Source of the DNA: UBA3775 sp964572955
GTDB lineage: Bacteria > Bacillota > Clostridia > Lachnospirales > Lachnospiraceae
Reading direction: 5' to 3'
Length of the DNA stretch: 35,972 nucleotides
NCBI GenBank assembly: GCA_964572955.1
Contig: CAZNGY010000016.1
Coordinates: forward strand, 1 to 35,972
This document shows, piece by piece, positions 24,213-33,306 of this stretch. The position numbers and the translations under genes are program-made. Each line of letters starts with the position of its first letter. Positions within the stretch are counted from its first letter, which is position 1. The notes under the pieces were generated by a model. That model made no database searches and had not been told where the DNA came from. It saw only the letters and a list, made by a program, of their open reading frames with translations.

Positions 24213-25769
24213 CTACAACAGCTCTGCGAACAGTCGTATAAAAAGCTGACCCATTCCCAAATGTTTCTTTTCACTGTTTTTATAAAGTTTTGTCACTTCA
24301 TATGACTGCTGCATCAATGTTTCCATGTCATTTTTTATCTTTATAACGGCATCGCACTCTGACATGAAACACCCGTTTTCAAAATGATGATACAGACTTC
24401 TGTAATCAAGATTTATAGTTCCGCAAGTAGCCATAATATCATCAGCTACACTCATTTTAGCATGGCAGAACCCCGGTGTCCACTCAAATATCCTCACTCC
24501 TGACTTCACCAACGCAGGATAAAAAGATCTTGTCGCTTTATATATAATTTTTTTGTCAGGTATCCCCGGTGTAATGATTCTCACATCAACTCCCCTTTTT
24601 GATGCAAGTGTCAGTGCATGTGTCATTTCGTCTGAAATAATAAGATAAGGCGTAACAAACCAGCAGTATTTTTCAGCCTTGTTTATCATGCTGATATAAA
24701 CCTCCTCACCCACTTGTTCTTTATCCAGCGGGCTGTCCGAATATGGCTGAATATATCCGTCTTCCATAGCTCTGTATTCATGCTTTATAAGATATTTTTC
24801 CACACCCTCCGGCTGCATTTTCTTTTCCGATGCATTCCACATTTCAAGAAATGAAACCGTAAATGACCTTACTGCATCACCCGTAATTCTTATTCCCGTA
24901 TCTTTCCATTTACCATATGGTCTTGTAAAATTAAAATACTCATTTGCAATATTATATCCTCCCGTATATGCAATTTTTCCGTCAATCACTGTAATCTTCC
25001 TGTGATCCCTGTTATTCAGGAACATATTTACAAATGGCGTAACCGGATTGAACACACGGCATTTAATACCCTTTTTTTCAAGTTTTTCGGCAAAATCCAT
25101 ATTTATAAACCAGATTGAACCCATATCATCATAAAATACTCTTACCTCTACGCCTGCTTTAACTCTTTCCTCAAGTACCCGCTGAATCTTTTCCCATGCA
25201 TATCCGTCTTCAATAGCATGATATTCCATAAAAATAAAATTTTCTGCTTTCGACATATCAACAATCATTGCATTTAATCCTTTGACTGCCTCATCAAAGT
25301 ACTCCACATCCGTATTCTTATATACCGGATAATAAGCAGAATTACTGATATATGTTGATATAGATGCCGCCCTTGGATTTTTTTCCTTTAACTCAGCACG
25401 AATTTCTTTATCACACGGCAGATTTCTGAACAGTATTTCATCCATCTTTATATATCTTGCTCTCATTCTGTTCGTTCCACCATCCAAACCTACCATAAGG
25501 TAAAAAGTAAGACCAAAAACAGGAAATGAAGTTATAAGCATTATCCATGGGAGCTTCATTGATGATGACTGTGCCCTTGCATGGATAAGCAAAACAAGAA
25601 AAATTGCAAGAATTCCTGATATTGTATCAATAAGCACTGCATAGTTTCTTAACTTTGTTGCCATAAAAACAAGAAAGCAAATCTCTAAAATAATCGCCAA
25701 AGCCGAAAACAACAATCTCTTAATACCATTCTGAGATTTTTTTCTTCCTTCAAGAGTATATTTTTTCAC
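24213..25769 (-). CDS. cls: Cardiolipin synthase, phospholipase D superfamily
   Basis: This membrane enzyme joins two phosphatidylglycerol molecules to make cardiolipin. The 518-residue product starts at a GTG with AGGAGG 5 bases upstream. Two N-terminal helices (about 18-40 and 43-63) and a third hydrophobic stretch (75-93) anchor it. The two catalytic HKD motifs are complete: H256-x-K258 in NRDHRKITVIDG and H436-x-K438 in CHAKMSVADD, the second followed by GTINLDYRSL. Length and layout match the Firmicute ClsA-type family. It follows the bile-salt-hydrolase-like gene by 30 bases, suggesting joint expression. Confidence 0.96.
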   Translation of the reverse strand: MKKYTLEGRKKSQNGIKRLLFSALAIILEICFLVFMATKLRNYAVLIDTISGILAIFLVLLIHARAQSSSMKLPWIMLITSFPVFGLTFYLMVGLDGGTNRMRARYIKMDEILFRNLPCDKEIRAELKEKNPRAASISTYISNSAYYPVYKNTDVEYFDEAVKGLNAMIVDMSKAENFIFMEYHAIEDGYAWEKIQRVLEERVKAGVEVRVFYDDMGSIWFINMDFAEKLEKKGIKCRVFNPVTPFVNMFLNNRDHRKITVIDGKIAYTGGYNIANEYFNFTRPYGKWKDTGIRITGDAVRSFTVSFLEMWNASEKKMQPEGVEKYLIKHEYRAMEDGYIQPYSDSPLDKEQVGEEVYISMINKAEKYCWFVTPYLIISDEMTHALTLASKRGVDVRIITPGIPDKKIIYKATRSFYPALVKSGVRIFEWTPGFCHAKMSVADDIMATCGTINLDYRSLYHHFENGCFMSECDAVIKIKNDMETLMQQSYEVTKLYKNSEKKHLGMGQLFIRLFAELL

Positions 25770-25799
25770 CCTTTCCTCCTAAGTACTCAACACCATCTG

Positions 25800-26780
25800 T
25801 TATTTGTTCTGAAAACAGAATTCTTCTTCATCCTGCATAGGGTAATATATAAGTTTGTTGCCTGAAAGCCCTTCCGCTTTCATGTCAATTGCCATAATAC
25901 GATGATTATTATAAGTTTTATAATAGTAAATTCCTTCATTCAAATTCATACATGAAGAATAAATGGTAATTTCATATTTTCCGTCTGAAACCTGACAACA
26001 GCCTCTCTGCTGTTCTACCGAACCAAGAATATGAAAGAACTGACTTACGCTTTCTTTTTCTCCTTTACCGCATACAGACTTACTTCTTACAAATGCTGCT
26101 CTGACATATCTTGAAGCTGATGACAAATCCCCCGGAAGCCCCAGAGCACCCATTCCTCTGCTGCTGCATTTAAGTTCATACTCTGACGAAAAATTGTTTT
26201 CCGGCTGTTTTTCAGACAGATTTCTGTAATTACTAAGATTCTGCAGCTGCATTTCAAAAGGAGGATTATTTGTGAGTACTCCCACCGGATTATCATAAAC
26301 TCTTATTCCATCTTTCATCGATTCAACAACAATGGATTTTTCTTTATCCGATATCATCCAATGAAGCGGAGACGTCTTAAAAAAATTATCATAAGGCGTA
26401 TCCGTAATATTGATTTTTTTCAGCTTTTCCCTTGCCTCTGCAATATCGGCACATCCCTGCAGAATCCATGGAATAAATTCGAACTGTGCAATATTAACAG
26501 AATTTTCCTTTTCTTTTCCAAAAAACGCATTTCCCACGAAATTAAGTCCGGCTGCCGCCAAACCCTTTTCATTAACCGCATCATAATAGAGAGGGTATTC
26601 TTCTTTTGTAACGTGTGCCATTCCTATAATTGCATAATGCGATTCAACCCTGCCTTCATGTCTGAAATCAAACACATAGTTTCTCGGCGTTACAGTTATC
26701 TGCTCGCCATACGAAAACTCATAATCCAGTGTTCTTCCCATATAGGTATTCTTTGTTTTAAACATTACTGCCGTACACAT
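25800..26780 (-). CDS. Choloylglycine hydrolase family protein, probable bile salt hydrolase
   Basis: An Ntn-hydrolase that cleaves the amide bond of conjugated bile acids, or of penicillin V in related members. The ATG at 26780 is chosen because GAGAGG precedes it and it places the nucleophile Cys at position 2 (MCTAVMFKTK), as the family requires after Met removal. The 326-residue length matches bile salt hydrolases. Catalytic residues as in the Clostridium perfringens enzyme are present: C2, R16, D19, N80, N171 and R224. Stretches such as NEKGLAAAGLNF, LHWMISD, GVLTNNPPF, LPGDLSSASRYVRAAF and EGIYYYKTYNN are close to that enzyme. There is no signal peptide, so it acts in the cytosol. It follows a LysR regulator and a MATE exporter gene. 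Confidence 0.9.
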   Translation of the reverse strand: MCTAVMFKTKNTYMGRTLDYEFSYGEQITVTPRNYVFDFRHEGRVESHYAIIGMAHVTKEEYPLYYDAVNEKGLAAAGLNFVGNAFFGKEKENSVNIAQFEFIPWILQGCADIAEAREKLKKINITDTPYDNFFKTSPLHWMISDKEKSIVVESMKDGIRVYDNPVGVLTNNPPFEMQLQNLSNYRNLSEKQPENNFSSEYELKCSSRGMGALGLPGDLSSASRYVRAAFVRSKSVCGKGEKESVSQFFHILGSVEQQRGCCQVSDGKYEITIYSSCMNLNEGIYYYKTYNNHRIMAIDMKAEGLSGNKLIYYPMQDEEEFCFQNK

Positions 26781-26817
26781 AAACTTCCTCTCCCGGAAAA
26801 TACCGATTGTAATATAA

Positions 26818-27729
26818 TTACCCCAATGCCTTATCACTGTAACGTGCTAAAATTTCTATATATTTCTTTCCTATGTCGCTTATCACTGCATTCCTGTATG
26901 AAAGATAACCTATCGTCATCTTTTCATCTGTTTTAAGCTTTACGGCACAGTACTCACCTCCGTTAAGCTCTTCACAAATAATTCCCGAACATAGAGTATA
27001 TCCGTTAAGTCCTACCATAAGATTTAAAAGTGTTGCCCTGTCATTTGCATGAATTATTCTCTTGTAATCATATGTGCTGAGTACCTCCTCAACAAAATAA
27101 ACCGAATTATTATCTCCCTGTGCAAATGCAAGACACGGATACTCATCCAGTTCACTGATGCAGATTTCTTCCCTGCCTGCCAACGGATTGCTCTTACTCA
27201 TGTAAACATATATTCCGCATTCAAAGAGCGATGTAAATTCAAGTCCTTTTTCTTTAAATATCTTACTCAATACCGCCCGATTATAATCATTCAGATAAAG
27301 TATTCCAATTTCACTTTTTCGACCAGCTACATTTTCAATAACGTCGTAAGTTTTAGTTTCATGTATTTCAAACTCATACTCTTCAAAACCATACATATTC
27401 ACCAACTCCACAAATGCATTAACTGCGAAGGCATAATGCTGCATTGATACATGAAACTTAGGCTTTATTTCAGTCTTAGATATATACTTTGCATCAAGAA
27501 TTTCGTACTGTTCCATTACAGATTTCGCATAACCAAGAAATTCCAACCCATTAGCCGTAAGCTTAACTCCCGTATTTGACCTTATAAAGACATCAAAACC
27601 AAGTTCCTGTTCCAACGAGCGAAGTGATGCAGTAAGACTTGGCTGCGAAACATACAACCTTCCTGCCGCCTCATTTAATGATGACGAATTAGCTATTTCA
27701 ATAACGTATCTTAACTGATTTAAAGTCAT
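26818..27729 (-). CDS. LysR-family transcriptional regulator
   Basis: A 303-residue regulator with a winged helix-turn-helix at residues 1-60 (MTLNQLRYVIEIANSSSLNEAA, then VSQPSLTASLRSLEQELG) and a periplasmic-binding-protein-like effector domain (about 90-295). The start codon lies 5 bases after the MATE stop codon, with GGGGA inside the end of that gene, so the two are translationally linked. Unlike many LysR genes it is not divergent from its presumed target; it sits inside the unit and reads toward the bile-salt-hydrolase-like gene 37 bases on. The effector is unknown. Confidence 0.95.
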   Translation of the reverse strand: MTLNQLRYVIEIANSSSLNEAAGRLYVSQPSLTASLRSLEQELGFDVFIRSNTGVKLTANGLEFLGYAKSVMEQYEILDAKYISKTEIKPKFHVSMQHYAFAVNAFVELVNMYGFEEYEFEIHETKTYDVIENVAGRKSEIGILYLNDYNRAVLSKIFKEKGLEFTSLFECGIYVYMSKSNPLAGREEICISELDEYPCLAFAQGDNNSVYFVEEVLSTYDYKRIIHANDRATLLNLMVGLNGYTLCSGIICEELNGGEYCAVKLKTDEKMTIGYLSYRNAVISDIGKKYIEILARYSDKALG

Positions 27730-27734
27730 ATTAT

Positions 27735-29117
27735 TTATTCCCCGCCTTCAGGTATTTTTTTAATAATTTTGCGGTATATGTTCACCAGAAAAAGACTTGA
27801 AACCGTAAATGATGCAAGTTCGGCAATCGGAAATGACCACCATACATAATTAAGTCCGCCGTATTTCGCCATAAAATATGCCACCGGTATAAGTACTACC
27901 AACTGTCTCATGATTGAGACAATCATACTGAACACAGCTTTACCAAGTGCCTGAAATACCGTTCCCGAAATAATACAGAACCATGCAATAAGATAATGGA
28001 ATCCTATTATTCTCAACGCCTTTTTACCGATATAAAGCATATCTTCAGATGCATCAAACAAATTAAGCAGGACATCAGGTATTACCTCGAACGCTGCAAA
28101 TCCTATAAATGCCAGACAAAATGCGACCTTCAATGAAAGTTTGATAGTCTTAATCATTCTCCTTCTCTGTCCGGCACCATAGCTATATGCTATAATTGGT
28201 GTAATGCCGTTGTTCATACCAAATAACGGCATAAAGAAAAAGCTTTGAAGCTTAAAATAAACACCAAAAACCGCAGTTGCCGTTGAACTGAATCCAATAA
28301 GAATATGATTCATACAGTATGTCATTATCGATCCTATAGACTGCATAATTATTGACGGAATCCCTACTGCATATATAGTACCAATAATCTTTCCGTCCGG
28401 CTTAAAATTCCTGTATGAAAGCTTTATTTCTTCATTATATTTATGATTACATACAGCAGCTACAATTCCTGCCACGCATTGTCCGATTACCGTAGCCGCT
28501 GCCGCACCTGCAACACCCATCCTTGGTGCTCCCAGCAATCCAAATATAAGAATAGGATCAAGTATTATATTTATCACTGCTCCCGTAAGCTGCGATATCA
28601 TACTGAACACTGTACGTCCGGTAGATGTCAAAAGCCTTTCAAAATATAACTGTGCAAAACTTCCGAAAGAAAATACCATTACTATGGTGAGATATTCTAT
28701 ACCCATTTCCATAATTTCTTTATCAGCATTTCCTATCTGACTCGCATAAAAAGGCTTTACTATCAACAGTCCGAGGAATAAAAACAACACATAGCTAAGC
28801 AAATATAAAAATCCTGCATTTGTTGCGGTTTTTCCTGCACGCTCCATGTTTTTCTCACCAAGCGATCTTGATAATAATGCATTCATACCTACGCCTGTAC
28901 CTGCTCCCACTGCAATAATCAGCGTCTGTAACGGAAATGCAAGCGATACTGCCGTAAGCGCATTTTCTGATAATCTTGCAACAAATATACTGTCAACAAT
29001 GTTATAAAGTGCCTGCACCAGCATTGAAATCATCATAGGAAGTGACATGTTAAAAACAAGTTTTCCTACAGGCATTGTACCCATTTTATTTTCTTTTATT
29101 GTTTCTTCCGTTCCCAT
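27735..29117 (-). CDS. MATE-family efflux transporter
   Basis: A 460-residue inner-membrane exporter with 12 predicted helices, of the multidrug and toxin extrusion family, which uses a Na+ or H+ gradient. It begins with a short cytosolic tail and then GKLVFNMSLPMMISMLVQALYNIVDSIFVA, a family hallmark; the second half repeats the pattern with a Met/Gln-rich helix near 260-275. GGAGG lies 5 bases before the ATG. A strong extended -10 promoter lies just upstream, making it the first gene of the run that includes the regulator, the hydrolase, cardiolipin synthase and phosphodiesterase. Drug, dye or bile-acid export are all possible; the sequence does not decide. Confidence 0.95.
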   Translation of the reverse strand: MGTEETIKENKMGTMPVGKLVFNMSLPMMISMLVQALYNIVDSIFVARLSENALTAVSLAFPLQTLIIAVGAGTGVGMNALLSRSLGEKNMERAGKTATNAGFLYLLSYVLFLFLGLLIVKPFYASQIGNADKEIMEMGIEYLTIVMVFSFGSFAQLYFERLLTSTGRTVFSMISQLTGAVINIILDPILIFGLLGAPRMGVAGAAAATVIGQCVAGIVAAVCNHKYNEEIKLSYRNFKPDGKIIGTIYAVGIPSIIMQSIGSIMTYCMNHILIGFSSTATAVFGVYFKLQSFFFMPLFGMNNGITPIIAYSYGAGQRRRMIKTIKLSLKVAFCLAFIGFAAFEVIPDVLLNLFDASEDMLYIGKKALRIIGFHYLIAWFCIISGTVFQALGKAVFSMIVSIMRQLVVLIPVAYFMAKYGGLNYVWWSFPIAELASFTVSSLFLVNIYRKIIKKIPEGGE

Positions 29118-29166
29118 TTTTCCTCCAAGAGCATTGATTTTTTCTCATATCATTTACAATTATTGC

Positions 29167-29194
29167 ATTATACCACTCATAAAGATATTTTCAA
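29167..29194 (-). promoter_or_regulatory. Promoter of the MATE / LysR / hydrolase / cardiolipin synthase run
   Basis: TTGAAA (29194-29189) and a perfect TATAAT (29172-29167) are separated by 16 bases on the minus strand, with TGG just before the -10 giving an extended -10 element. The short palindrome TAACGGTTA lies about 22 bases upstream of the -35 box and could be part of a LysR site, which is unproven. Confidence 0.75.
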
Positions 29195-29241
29195 TCGCTA
29201 TTAATAACTGCACCATAACGGTTACTTTTTCCGCATCATAA

Positions 29242-31131
29242 CTACTTTATCACTCGCTTCTTCACAGCCTCACCTATAGCATCCATCAACGCCTGTTTAT
29301 TTACCGGTTTTGAAACATGACCATCCATTCCGGATTGCCTGCTTCTTTCGATATCATCACTAAATGCATTTGCCGACATTGCGATAATCGGTATATCATC
29401 TGCATCCGGTCTATCCAAATGCCTTATCTTCTCTGCCGCTTCAAGTCCGTTCATCACCGGCATCATTATATCCATCAGTATTAAATCGAAAAAGCCGGGT
29501 TCTGAATTTTTAAAACATTCAATTGCTTCGTATCCGTTGTTTGCTACATACGGAGTTGCTCCGTTATGTTCTGCAAAGAAAATCATGATTTCCCTGTTTA
29601 TTTCATTATCTTCCGCTATCAGTATTTTCATTCCTTCCATTGACACACGGCTCTTCTTTTCATTTTCATCATCACTTATTTTTTCCGTACAAACACACCT
29701 GTCAAACCAGATTTTAATCGTTACCGTTGTTCCTTTATCCTTAGCACTTTTTACGTTTATGGTTCCACCCATCATGTCAACAAGTCTTTTAACTATGGAT
29801 AACCCCAGTCCTGTTCCGTGATATGCCGTCCTTGCAGTTTCATTTTCCTGCATAAAAGGCTCAAACATATGTTTCTGAAACTCCTCACTCATCCCCTGAC
29901 CGTTATCTTCACAAATAAATTCATAGCACACTCTCTTATCATTTCTTTCGACCACCTGACATTTAGTTAAAACATATCCGCCTTTTTTACCGTATTTTAC
30001 GGCATTTCCTGCAACATTAAGCAGAATCTGTTTTATATGAAGCGAACTTCCCATTATAAAATCTTTTTTACCGGAGTCATCAAAAACACTTTCATAATTT
30101 ATGTCTCCGGCCACAGCCTGTGCCGATACAATTGTATTTATTTCATTTATTACATCATATATTTTTACCGGTGAATATTCCAACGAAATATCACCCGTTT
30201 CAAGTTTACTCATATCAAGAACGCTGTTTACAAGTTCAAGAAGATAACCCGAGGACTCATAAACCCGTCTTCTGTAGTAAGCCTGCTTTTCCTTATCATC
30301 CGAACATTGTTCAGCAATACTTAACATTCCCTGAATACCATTAATCGGTGTTCTTATATCATGACTTATTCTTCTCAAGAACTCTGTTTTTGCAACATTT
30401 GCCTTTTTTGCAAGTTCTGCTTCCTCCAATATCCTGTCCTGATACCGTTGTTCACGGCTTTTCTCATCATTAATGTCCTGAAGCATTACAAGTACATGTA
30501 TCGGATATCCATCCAAAAAGTCAACCGGTATAACCGTTACACGACACCATTCTTCCACACCGTGTCTTACAGCCTTATAATCAACATAAAAACTTTTACT
30601 GATTTCATTCAACTTATCTTCCATAAGTCTTTCGGTAATTGAATCAGAATTAATTCTGTCTCTAAGAATCTGTTTATCATCCTCTGCAACATAACCTTCA
30701 ATCAGCCCCTCAACCATACTGCTGAAATCTCCGCTTTCACGAATTCCGTCCTTAAGCCACGTTGCCGCAAAAAGGCACTCATACCTGTTTTGCGATATAT
30801 CAACGTAAACGCCTGAAAAATAAATACTTTCAAATGATCTCAAAATATTTATCGTTTCCCTGAGCGATTTATTTGTTTTCTCAAGTTCATGCTGCTTTTG
30901 AATTATTATTCTGTTTTTCCATACGTAAAAACCGGATACAAGGCTGATATAAACCAACAGTGCCATAATTGTTACCAAGGCTATAACAGTCCTTGGTGTA
31001 ATTTCATCATATACAGCTTTCTCATAATACATCATACATATAAATACAACAGCAACTAATATAATTCCACAGATTAGAAAAAGCCGCATACCACTTTTTC
31101 TTCCTTTCAAAACACTTTTCTTTTCTCTCAC
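29242..31131 (-). CDS. Hybrid sensor histidine kinase with receiver domain
   Basis: A 629-residue membrane signalling protein. Two helices (about 15-36 and 47-71) enclose a very short outer loop, followed by a coiled-coil, a PAS-like domain (about 95-225), a HisKA domain with H257 in RISHDIRTP, a HATPase domain with EDNGQGMSEEF (408-418) and HGTGLGLSIV (438-447), and a receiver domain (about 502-625) with D554 in LMDIMMPVMNG and K608 in SKPV. There is no HPt domain, so a separate phosphotransfer protein is expected. The start is GTG at 31131 with GGAGG 7 bases upstream. It follows the permease gene by 33 bases, so it may sense a solute handled by that transporter. Confidence 0.93.
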   Translation of the reverse strand: MREKKSVLKGRKSGMRLFLICGIILVAVVFICMMYYEKAVYDEITPRTVIALVTIMALLVYISLVSGFYVWKNRIIIQKQHELEKTNKSLRETINILRSFESIYFSGVYVDISQNRYECLFAATWLKDGIRESGDFSSMVEGLIEGYVAEDDKQILRDRINSDSITERLMEDKLNEISKSFYVDYKAVRHGVEEWCRVTVIPVDFLDGYPIHVLVMLQDINDEKSREQRYQDRILEEAELAKKANVAKTEFLRRISHDIRTPINGIQGMLSIAEQCSDDKEKQAYYRRRVYESSGYLLELVNSVLDMSKLETGDISLEYSPVKIYDVINEINTIVSAQAVAGDINYESVFDDSGKKDFIMGSSLHIKQILLNVAGNAVKYGKKGGYVLTKCQVVERNDKRVCYEFICEDNGQGMSEEFQKHMFEPFMQENETARTAYHGTGLGLSIVKRLVDMMGGTINVKSAKDKGTTVTIKIWFDRCVCTEKISDDENEKKSRVSMEGMKILIAEDNEINREIMIFFAEHNGATPYVANNGYEAIECFKNSEPGFFDLILMDIMMPVMNGLEAAEKIRHLDRPDADDIPIIAMSANAFSDDIERSRQSGMDGHVSKPVNKQALMDAIGEAVKKRVIK

Positions 31132-31164
31132 TTCCGCACCTCCAAACCCTTATCTGTAATCTGA

Positions 31165-32319
31165 TTACCTTATAACAAAACTTACAGACAGCAGACAAAT
31201 CAGAAAAATCACATTTGCCATCGTAAAACCTGCCATATATCTTCCGGTTTTCCCTTTCACATCTGCCGAATATAGTTTAAAGCTTATAAGACTTGCCATT
31301 GATGCAATCAGTGTTCCGAGTCCTCCCAAATTGGTTCCTATTATCAAAGCAGGTATATTATCCGTAAATTTTTCAAGCAAAACAGCCGCCGGAACATTAC
31401 TCATTATCTGACTTGCAAATACTGACGTAATTATTTCGTGTTCCTCAATAACTGACGAGAACACATCAGCAACAAAATTTATTCTGCCAAGATTTCCTAT
31501 AAAAATGAACAGTGCCGTAAATGTTCCCAACAGTGAATAATCAACCATGCATAAAATACTTCTTCCACGTAAAAAAGTATATAACAGAACAAGCAGAAAG
31601 AGTAATAAAAAGTGTATTTTATGCATCACTGTAAGCAGACTTAAAAAAAACAATAATGAAAAAGCAATCATATATTCCATATCTGATTGCTTTATTTTTT
31701 TATGTTCCCTGTCATCTGCTGCAAAAATGACATCGTTGCCCTTTTCAAATCTTAATGCAGCCAACCAGATAATCAGCATCATCAATGAAACTACAGAGTA
31801 GGGAAGCATTATTTCGATAAAATCTGTAAATCCTTTACCTGAATCTGACAAAACCAGCTTCTCATAAAGATACAGATTTTGTGGGTTACCTATCGGTGTA
31901 AGCATACTTCCCAAATTAGCTGCAACCGTCTGCATAATCACACATACTGCAAGCCAGCGTTTTTTTATTCCTTCATCTGTGTGATTAAATATCGTAATCG
32001 ATAAAGGGACAAATGTTATTAATGCCACATCATTTGTTATTATCATCGAAAAGAAAAAACAAATAAAAACCAAAACTGCCGTTGTTCCCGCGGCATTTGT
32101 AGTGATTTTCAGCATCTTTTCTGCAATTACGTCAAAAAAACCTATCTTTCTGAATCCTGCAATAATCATCATAAGGCTGAATAAAAGTGCCAAAGTCCTG
32201 AAATCAATATAAGATAAATACTCTTCATCCGGAGTTACCACAAACATCGAAGCTGCTGCAAGAAACACTGATATTGTGAGTACTGCTTCCTGCTTTACAA
32301 AACCGATTAATTTCTTCAT
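31165..32319 (-). CDS. SLC13/ArsB-like (ion transporter superfamily) permease
   Basis: A 384-residue protein with about ten hydrophobic helices, of the group containing SLC13 dicarboxylate/sulfate carriers, CitMHS and ArsB. The signature TNDVALITFVPLS (95-107) and TPIGNPQNLY (141-150) lie on the re-entrant substrate-binding loops; a second pair, with SNVPAAVL and GTNLGGLGT, occurs near 310-340. The substrate is not readable. AGAGGA precedes the ATG. It is followed by the hybrid kinase gene, with which it forms a probable two-gene operon from the promoter at 32368-32396. Confidence 0.88.
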   Translation of the reverse strand: MKKLIGFVKQEAVLTISVFLAAASMFVVTPDEEYLSYIDFRTLALLFSLMMIIAGFRKIGFFDVIAEKMLKITTNAAGTTAVLVFICFFFSMIITNDVALITFVPLSITIFNHTDEGIKKRWLAVCVIMQTVAANLGSMLTPIGNPQNLYLYEKLVLSDSGKGFTDFIEIMLPYSVVSLMMLIIWLAALRFEKGNDVIFAADDREHKKIKQSDMEYMIAFSLLFFLSLLTVMHKIHFLLLFLLVLLYTFLRGRSILCMVDYSLLGTFTALFIFIGNLGRINFVADVFSSVIEEHEIITSVFASQIMSNVPAAVLLEKFTDNIPALIIGTNLGGLGTLIASMASLISFKLYSADVKGKTGRYMAGFTMANVIFLICLLSVSFVIR

Positions 32320-32367
32320 TACAATATTCCTCTTTCATTCATTTGATTAACACTCATATTTTACATA

Positions 32368-32396
32368 AATATACTATAAGCTTAAACTGAAATCAA
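32368..32396 (-). promoter_or_regulatory. Promoter of the permease / hybrid kinase operon
   Basis: TTGATT (32396-32391) and TATATT (32373-32368) are spaced by 17 bases on the minus strand. The predicted start is about 40 bases before the permease ATG. Confidence 0.65.
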
Positions 32397-32469
32397 GAAT
32401 TGCATCCTCCGTGAAAATATCACATAAACAAACGACATCTTTCTCTTCTTTTTTTTTTAAACCCTACAG

Positions 32470-32532
32470 AAAAAAAGAGCATATCCTACAATCCGTCAGA
32501 TTTATACTGATATTGATTGTAAAATATGCTCT
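32470..32532 (-). terminator. Terminator of the deoC-ended nucleoside salvage operon
   Basis: On the minus strand AGAGCATATTTTACAATC pairs with GATTGTAGGATATGCTCT with two small mismatches, followed by seven Ts. It lies about 15 bases after the deoC stop codon. Confidence 0.92.
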
Positions 32533-32547
32533 CTAAATTCGTCTGTT

Positions 32548-33216
32548 TTAATATCCCAAACCGGTATCTGTATTTTTTATTATCTTAACCAGACGACTTG
32601 TTCCGAGTCTCTCTGCACCAAGCTCAATAAACTTTTCCGCATCATCAAATGATGAGATTCCGCCTGCCGCTTTTACCTTCACATTTTCTCCTATATGTTT
32701 CTTCATAAGAGCAACATCATCAAATGTTGCTCCTGACGTTGAAAAACCTGTTGAAGTCTTAATAAACTCCGCTCCCGCCTTAGTTACGATTTCACACATT
32801 TTAATTTTTTCTTCTTCAGTAAGAAGACATGTTTCAATAATAACCTTAAGAATTCTGCCGTCACAGGCTTCATGAATTCTGCGGATTTCACTTTCAAGCT
32901 CATCATATCTCTTATCCTTCAGGAAACCGATATTGATTACCATGTCAATTTCATCAGCACCGTTTGCTACAGCATCTGCTGTTTCAAACACTTTTACAGC
33001 AGTTGTACTGTATCCGTTTGGGAAACCTATAACAGTACATATAGGAAGTTTACCTGCTACATATTCTGCTGCCTGTTTAACATAAGCTGCCGGTATACAT
33101 GCCGATGTAGTACCAAATTTCATGGCATCATCAAGTATCCCCTTTATATCATTCCATGTTGCTGTCTGTGAAAGCAATGTATGATCCACCATTTTTAAAA
33201 CTTCTGTTTTTTCCAT
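32548..33216 (-). CDS. deoC: Deoxyribose-phosphate aldolase
   Basis: DeoC splits 2-deoxyribose 5-phosphate into glyceraldehyde 3-phosphate and acetaldehyde, the last step of deoxynucleoside breakdown. The ATG at 33216 is chosen because GGAGG precedes it by 5 bases; the product has 222 residues, the usual bacterial length. The Schiff-base lysine is K153 in FIKTSTGF, and the supporting catalytic residues are K182 in VKAAGGI and D91 in EIDMVINIG. It lies 90 bases after deoB and ends the operon at a strong terminator. Confidence 0.97.
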   Translation of the reverse strand: MEKTEVLKMVDHTLLSQTATWNDIKGILDDAMKFGTTSACIPAAYVKQAAEYVAGKLPICTVIGFPNGYSTTAVKVFETADAVANGADEIDMVINIGFLKDKRYDELESEIRRIHEACDGRILKVIIETCLLTEEEKIKMCEIVTKAGAEFIKTSTGFSTSGATFDDVALMKKHIGENVKVKAAGGISSFDDAEKFIELGAERLGTSRLVKIIKNTDTGLGY

Positions 33217-33306
33217 TTTTCCTCCATTCTGCTCATAGGCAATCCAATTATTCATCCAATTCATTCCTGATTCAGGTAAAAATACTGATATTATCTTAAT
33301 ATTAAT

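Noticed and set aside
26361..26936. 191-residue plus-strand reading frame
   Set aside because: It lies antisense to the bile-salt-hydrolase-like gene, is Cys/Ile/Phe-rich with no family pattern and has no ribosome binding site.
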